In this document: in pieces, positions 24,211 through 27,820 of the stretch
How positions within the stretch are numbered: the stretch's first letter is position 1
How the letters are laid out: every line of letters begins with the position of its first letter
Translations under genes and position numbers: made by a program
Notes under the pieces: model-generated
Seen by the model: the letters and a program-made list of their open reading frames with translations, nothing else
Told to the model about the DNA's origin: nothing
Databases searched by the model: none
Assembly (NCBI GenBank): GCA_031366005.1
Contig: JANLZB010000090.1
Span: 1-27,820, forward strand
DNA length: 27,820 bases
DNA from: JANLUX01 sp031366005
Lineage (GTDB): Bacteria; Bacteroidota; Bacteroidia; AKYH767-A; OLB10
Direction: 5' to 3'

Positions 24211-25220
24211 ATGAAACGAATAATAACCTGCAGTGATGGTACCTGGAACAAACCCAACACTATTGAAAACGGAAAAACCACAAGAACAAACGTTCAAAAG
24301 ATTTTTGATTACATATTACACGTTCACAATGGTGTAACACAAATTAAATATTATGATGAAGGAATCGGAGCAAGCGGAAGTAAATTAAGCCTCATACTTC
24401 AGGGTGCCACAGGTAAAGGCATTGATGATAATATTTAAGAGGCATACAAATTCATTTGCTGGAATTATCAGCCTGACGATGAAATATATTTGTTTGGATT
24501 CAGCAGAGGAGCTTATACAGCACGAAGTCTGGGAGGATTGATACGAAAATGTGGTATCATCAAAAAGAATGATTTGAATCTTATCAATGACGCTTATGAC
24601 ATGTACCGCAATAAAGACATTCGTCCTGATGATGCTGTTGCCATTGATTTCAAAATGAAGTACAGTTATCTTCCAATGCCGAATATAAAATTCATTGGTG
24701 TGTGGGATACTGTTGGTGCATTGGGAATTCCTTTAAGTTGGTTTCAATGGTATAACAAACAGAAATACCAGTTTCATGATACCACTTTAAGCAGCACCGT
24801 TGAATATGCTTATCACGCTTTAGCGATTGACGAAAAAAGAAAAACTTTTATGCCTACATTATGCAGCAAAGCGCAAATGCAAAAGATTCAAAACAAATTT
24901 TGGAACAGCGATGGTTTGCGGGTGTTCACTCAAATGTTGGTGGTGGTTATCCTGATGAAGGACTTGCTGACATTTCATTACAATGGATGATTGATAACGC
25001 CATAAAAGTTGGATTGGGATTTGACATGGATTGTGTGAAAGAAAATATTAAACCCAATGTTAATGGTGAGCTTTATGAATCAAGAACCGGTTTTTATAAA
25101 TGGATACCTGCATATCTGCGTAAGATTGAACAAGACACTTTGATAGATGCAACAGTTAACGAACGGATGAAAGTTTTAGCTGCCTATAAACCCGGAAATA
25201 TTTACCAACAAATTGCTTAA
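24211..25220 (+). pseudogene. DUF2235 alpha/beta hydrolase, disrupted by one stop and one frameshift
   Basis: The three segments together form one DUF2235 protein of about 336 residues; the family includes Tle1-type phospholipase effectors. It starts K-R-I-I-T-C-S-D-G-T-W-N and keeps the nucleophile elbow G-F-S-R-G-A-Y-T-A-R and the later G-V-H-S-N-V-G-G-G-Y-P-D-E-G-L-A-D motif. Lesion 1 is TAA at 24436-24438, in frame with sequence on both sides. Lesion 2 is a one-base loss at 24863/24864: adding one G restores T-L-W-Q-Q-S, giving the usual F-x-P-T-L-W. Apart from these two points the sequence looks undamaged, so inactivation is recent, or the lesions are assembly/sequencing errors. No VgrG or Hcp genes are nearby. 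Confidence 0.85.
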
Positions 25221-25493
25221 TTAATTAATAATTTTTGGTTCTTCTTGGCTCTTTTTTTCTGTTCACATTGTGAATACACACAAATAAATATGCATTTAAT
25301 CAGGTCTGTTTTCATATTAACAGTTTTTCTGAAAAAATAATAATATTAGTAAAACAGAATCTGCTACATTTAATTACAGTTTCTTTAAACAATAACTAAT
25401 CCAACAATTATTATACAAAAAAGCTGAAACGAGAAAACATAGCCTAATTTAATAATACATAAGTTAATTACAGGCGTATACCATGAAGAATTA
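25221..25493. other. AT-rich intergenic region, no gene seen
   Basis: Between the DUF2235 pseudogene and the terminator of the minus-strand surface protein no reading frame of useful length, RNA gene or clear repeat was recognised. The sequence is strongly AT-rich with several short A/T runs. Confidence 0.6.
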
Positions 25494-25500
25494 TAAATAA

Positions 25501-25528
25501 AAAGAGCGATGATAATCCATCGCTCTTT
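25501..25528 (-). terminator. Rho-independent terminator of the T9SS type A protein gene
   Basis: AAAGAGCGATG (25501-25511) pairs perfectly with 25518-25528 across a 6-nt loop. On the minus strand the 11-bp stem is followed by a T-rich tract (25500 downward) and lies 21 nt after the stop codon at 25550. It is the clearest intrinsic terminator in the window. Confidence 0.85.
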
Positions 25529-25549
25529 CACTCATGTTAATTCTAACAA

Positions 25550-27820
25550 TTACTCTACTGTTATTCTAATTGATTTATTAAAGTTGTCACCTTTTAATGT
25601 CAGCACATATAAACCTTGTGCAAAATCATTAACTCTAATTGACTTTTTATTGTTCCCTTCTATCCAATTTACTTTGCTGCTATAGATAACTTTTCCAATT
25701 ACATCGGTAATAGTTATCAAATATGCTGATTCGGAGTCAGAATTGAATTCCACTGTAAGAACAGACCTAACGGGGTTCGGATATGCTATTAAACCTGGCT
25801 CACGCATGCTTGCATCATCATTAATACCTCGCAAGCAACTATTAACGCTTACTGCTAATGATTTTGCCGGACTATTACCACAGGTATTTCCTGGCACAAC
25901 AGTTACATTACCTGATACGGATCCCCAGTTAACCGTAATATTTGCCGTAGTTTGACCACTTGCAATAATTGAACCTAGGGGAACAGTCCAGTTATAATTC
26001 ACTCCCGCTTGAGGTGTCACGCCATAAGCAACTCCTAAAGCGTTGGCGCATATCGTTGTTAAACCTGAAATTGCAGTTGGTGTAACAGCTTTAGCTTTGA
26101 TAGCAAGGGTGCGAACGGTACTGAAACCACATCCGTTTTCTGCTTTAACAGTTACATTTCCAGTTGTAAAGGTTGAGTTAAAATCAACCGTTATAGAAGT
26201 TGAACCCTGACCTGATACAATATTGCCCCCTGTTGGAACCGTCCATACATAATTGGTTGCCCCTGCCACGTTTGCGATAGTAAAGACCACGCCTGTCTTA
26301 GAACAAAGATTAGAAACAGGTCCGTTGATTGCACCTGGTTGTAATGGGAGCTTGCGCAGAGCTAACGATTTTACAGTTGAACCTTTACAGTTTTGAACTT
26401 GAACGGTGAGATTTCCACTGATAAATCCAGAAAGAATATCCAATGTTATACAATTAGATCCCTGCCCAGAGACGATACTTGTATTTGTAGGTGGACTCCA
26501 ATTATAACTTGTAACATTTGGTACCGGTGCTACGCAATATTGAATTGACATGGTAGGACATACTCCGTTAGCTGTTCCAGCTATTGCACCTAATGTTGGA
26601 GCTTTTGAAATAATAGTGATTGGTATGCAAACCATTTGAGCATTTCCGCAAGAATTACCTGCAATCACACAAATATTTCCTGACTGGCATAGTGCAGTAA
26701 AGCTTACTTCAATTGAATCTGTTCCCTGACCATACACAATATTTGCTCCTGGGGGCACTGTCCAAACATAATTGACTGCGCCCGTTGCCCCGACCGCTTT
26801 ATAGCCTCCTTGCGAAGCGGTACACATTATATTGTTTCCTATTATAATAGGATCTGGTGGAGTATTTACTCCCGTGTGAGTAATTACTCCGGTAATAGTA
26901 TTGCACTCATCTATTGTACATGGATTACCATCATCCACATTAACAGCGGTGTGATATACTCCTGTTACCGGATCGCATCCATCGGTAGTACATGCGTTTT
27001 GATCGTTAGTATTTACAGGTGTGTGATAAACTCCTGTAACCGGATCGCATCCATCAGTAGTACAAACATTGTTGTCATTAGTGTTTACAGGTGTATGAGT
27101 AATGTTTCCGGTTAAAAGATCACATGCGTCAATGGTACAAATATTATTATCTTCTGTATTAACAGGAGTGTGTGTAACATTTCCCGTTTCAGGATTACAT
27201 GCATCTATAGTACAAGCATTATTATCATCAACATTGGTAATCAAGTTTACTGATTTATTACAATTGCTGCTGCATCCATTCGTATTATAAATTGTAACCG
27301 AATAGTTTCCCGTAGTAGAAACATCTATACATTGAGTTGTAGCTCCTGTATTCCATAAATAAGATGCCATACCTACAGAAGCGCATAATTGAGAAGAACC
27401 TCCTGGACATACATAACTATTACCGCTTATTGAACAAGTAGGACGATTATTTACAGTCACTGTTTTGTTACAAGAGCTGCTGCATCCCCCGGAATTAGTA
27501 ACTGTTACGGTGTATGTTCCGGTAGCGCCAACCCAAATACATTGCGTTGTTGCTCCGGTACTCCATAAATAGGAAGCAAGACCTGAAGGAGCACATAACT
27601 GTGTAGTACTTCCTGAACAGCAACTGTTGTTTCCTGAAATTAGACAGCTTGGTGGATTTGGTGTATGTGTTATTCCTGTAATTGGATCACAGGCATCAAG
27701 TGTGCAGGGGTTATTGTCATTGATGTTAACAGGAGTGTGTGATATTCCGGTTATTGGATTACAAGCATCCGTTGTGCAAATGTTATTATCATCAATATTT
27801 ACCGGTGTATGATAAATTCC
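25550..27820 (-). CDS. Secreted multidomain protein with T9SS type A sorting domain (5' truncated)
   Basis: The frame is open from the right edge (27820) to 25550, giving at least 756 residues. A GTG at 27460 could be taken as a start, but homologous domains continue upstream in frame, so the start is beyond the window. Order from the N-terminal side: Dicty_CTDC-like repeats (27820-27654), an Ig-like domain (about 27653-27470; S-Y-L-W-S-T-G-A-T-T-Q-C-I), a second Ig-like copy (about 27450-27233), five more CTDC-like repeats (27232-26856), four PKD-like domains (about 26855-25835; N-Y-x-W-x-(V/P)-P and S-G-Q-G motifs), then the type A sorting signal (about 25810-25550; Y-P-N-P-V, G-K-V-I-Y, G-L-Y-V-L). 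It should be exported by T9SS and anchored or released. Many Cys residues imply disulfides. It may be an adhesin; function unproven. Confidence 0.85.
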   Translation of the reverse strand, partial: GIYHTPVNIDDNNICTTDACNPITGISHTPVNINDNNPCTLDACDPITGITHTPNPPSCLISGNNSCCSGSTTQLCAPSGLASYLWSTGATTQCIWVGATGTYTVTVTNSGGCSSSCNKTVTVNNRPTCSISGNSYVCPGGSSQLCASVGMASYLWNTGATTQCIDVSTTGNYSVTIYNTNGCSSNCNKSVNLITNVDDNNACTIDACNPETGNVTHTPVNTEDNNICTIDACDLLTGNITHTPVNTNDNNVCTTDGCDPVTGVYHTPVNTNDQNACTTDGCDPVTGVYHTAVNVDDGNPCTIDECNTITGVITHTGVNTPPDPIIIGNNIMCTASQGGYKAVGATGAVNYVWTVPPGANIVYGQGTDSIEVSFTALCQSGNICVIAGNSCGNAQMVCIPITIISKAPTLGAIAGTANGVCPTMSIQYCVAPVPNVTSYNWSPPTNTSIVSGQGSNCITLDILSGFISGNLTVQVQNCKGSTVKSLALRKLPLQPGAINGPVSNLCSKTGVVFTIANVAGATNYVWTVPTGGNIVSGQGSTSITVDFNSTFTTGNVTVKAENGCGFSTVRTLAIKAKAVTPTAISGLTTICANALGVAYGVTPQAGVNYNWTVPLGSIIASGQTTANITVNWGSVSGNVTVVPGNTCGNSPAKSLAVSVNSCLRGINDDASMREPGLIAYPNPVRSVLTVEFNSDSESAYLITITDVIGKVIYSSKVNWIEGNNKKSIRVNDFAQGLYVLTLKGDNFNKSIRITVE
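26856..27232 (-). repeat. Five tandem Dicty_CTDC-like repeats
   Basis: Units of 23-25 residues follow D-(D)-x-N-x-C-T-x-D-x-C-(N/D)-x-x-T-G-x-x-x-H-T-x-V-N. The third cysteine typical of the Dictyostelium version (G-C-x-H-T) is replaced by V, I or N-(V/I)-T. The two central units are nearly identical at DNA level, suggesting recent duplication. Confidence 0.8.
27654..27820 (-). repeat. Dicty_CTDC-like repeats, upstream group (runs off window)
   Basis: Two complete units (D-D-N-N-I-C-T-T-D-A-C and D-N-N-P-C-T-L-D-A-C types) and the end of a third at the edge, separated from the downstream group by two Ig-like domains. The first group ends in T-H-T-P-N-P-P before the Ig-like domain. Confidence 0.78.

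Noticed and set aside
24211..25220. DUF2235 gene as part of a type VI secretion locus
   Set aside because: No VgrG, Hcp, PAAR or immunity-like gene is seen nearby.
27460..27820. GTG at 27460 as the true start of the T9SS type A protein
   Set aside because: The same frame continues upstream to the window edge with a homologous Ig-like domain and CTDC-like repeats.

Overview
The window is AT-rich DNA from a Bacteroidota bacterium, most likely an environmental Chitinophagales/Sphingobacteriales-type lineage (inferred). The evidence is two secreted proteins with type IX secretion (T9SS) C-terminal sorting domains, a SiaB/SiaC module with SpoIIE-type phosphatases, ParE/RelE toxin-antitoxin pairs and the near absence of Shine-Dalgarno sequences. 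No rRNA, tRNA or CRISPR array was seen.

Positions 1-10800 hold most of an aerobic purine-degradation cluster: xanthine dehydrogenase large subunit (cut by the left edge), the cytochrome c-linked membrane urate oxidase PuuD, 5-hydroxyisourate hydrolase, OHCU decarboxylase and allantoicase. Together they run xanthine -> urate -> 5-hydroxyisourate -> OHCU -> allantoin and allantoate -> ureidoglycolate. Allantoinase and ureidoglycolate lyase are not in the window. A DUF6986 (CitE/HpcH aldolase-like) gene is translationally coupled to puuD and may act at the C2 end of the pathway. The cluster is interrupted by three things: an AAA+ ATPase/DUF4143 gene bounded by near-identical perfect palindromes, a Pif1-like helicase, and a type II toxin-antitoxin pair between allantoicase and OHCU decarboxylase.

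Positions 10900-19220 hold a large TerB-FHA-like-ABCG transporter fusion, then a signalling island: SiaC-like phosphoprotein, SiaB-like kinase and two paralogous SpoIIE/PP2C phosphatases, one with a periplasmic 7TMR-DISM-like sensor and one with a cyclic-nucleotide-binding-like domain. This looks like a partner-switching phospho-relay. A RelE/Phd pair sits just downstream of siaC and is followed by a duplicated siaC 3' end, the footprint expected of an insertion with target duplication or gene-end replacement.

Positions 19280-27820 are surface biology: a 1591-residue T9SS type B protein with ten tandem 75-residue repeats in exact 225-bp register, a DUF2235 hydrolase broken by one stop codon and one -1 frameshift, and the C-terminal part of a T9SS type A protein with Dicty_CTDC-like repeats, Ig-like and PKD-like domains. 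The second protein runs off the right edge.

The strongest candidate for something undescribed is the palindrome-bounded ATPase/nuclease-like unit at 4790-6052. The TA/siaC-tail duplication at 13958-14657 comes second.
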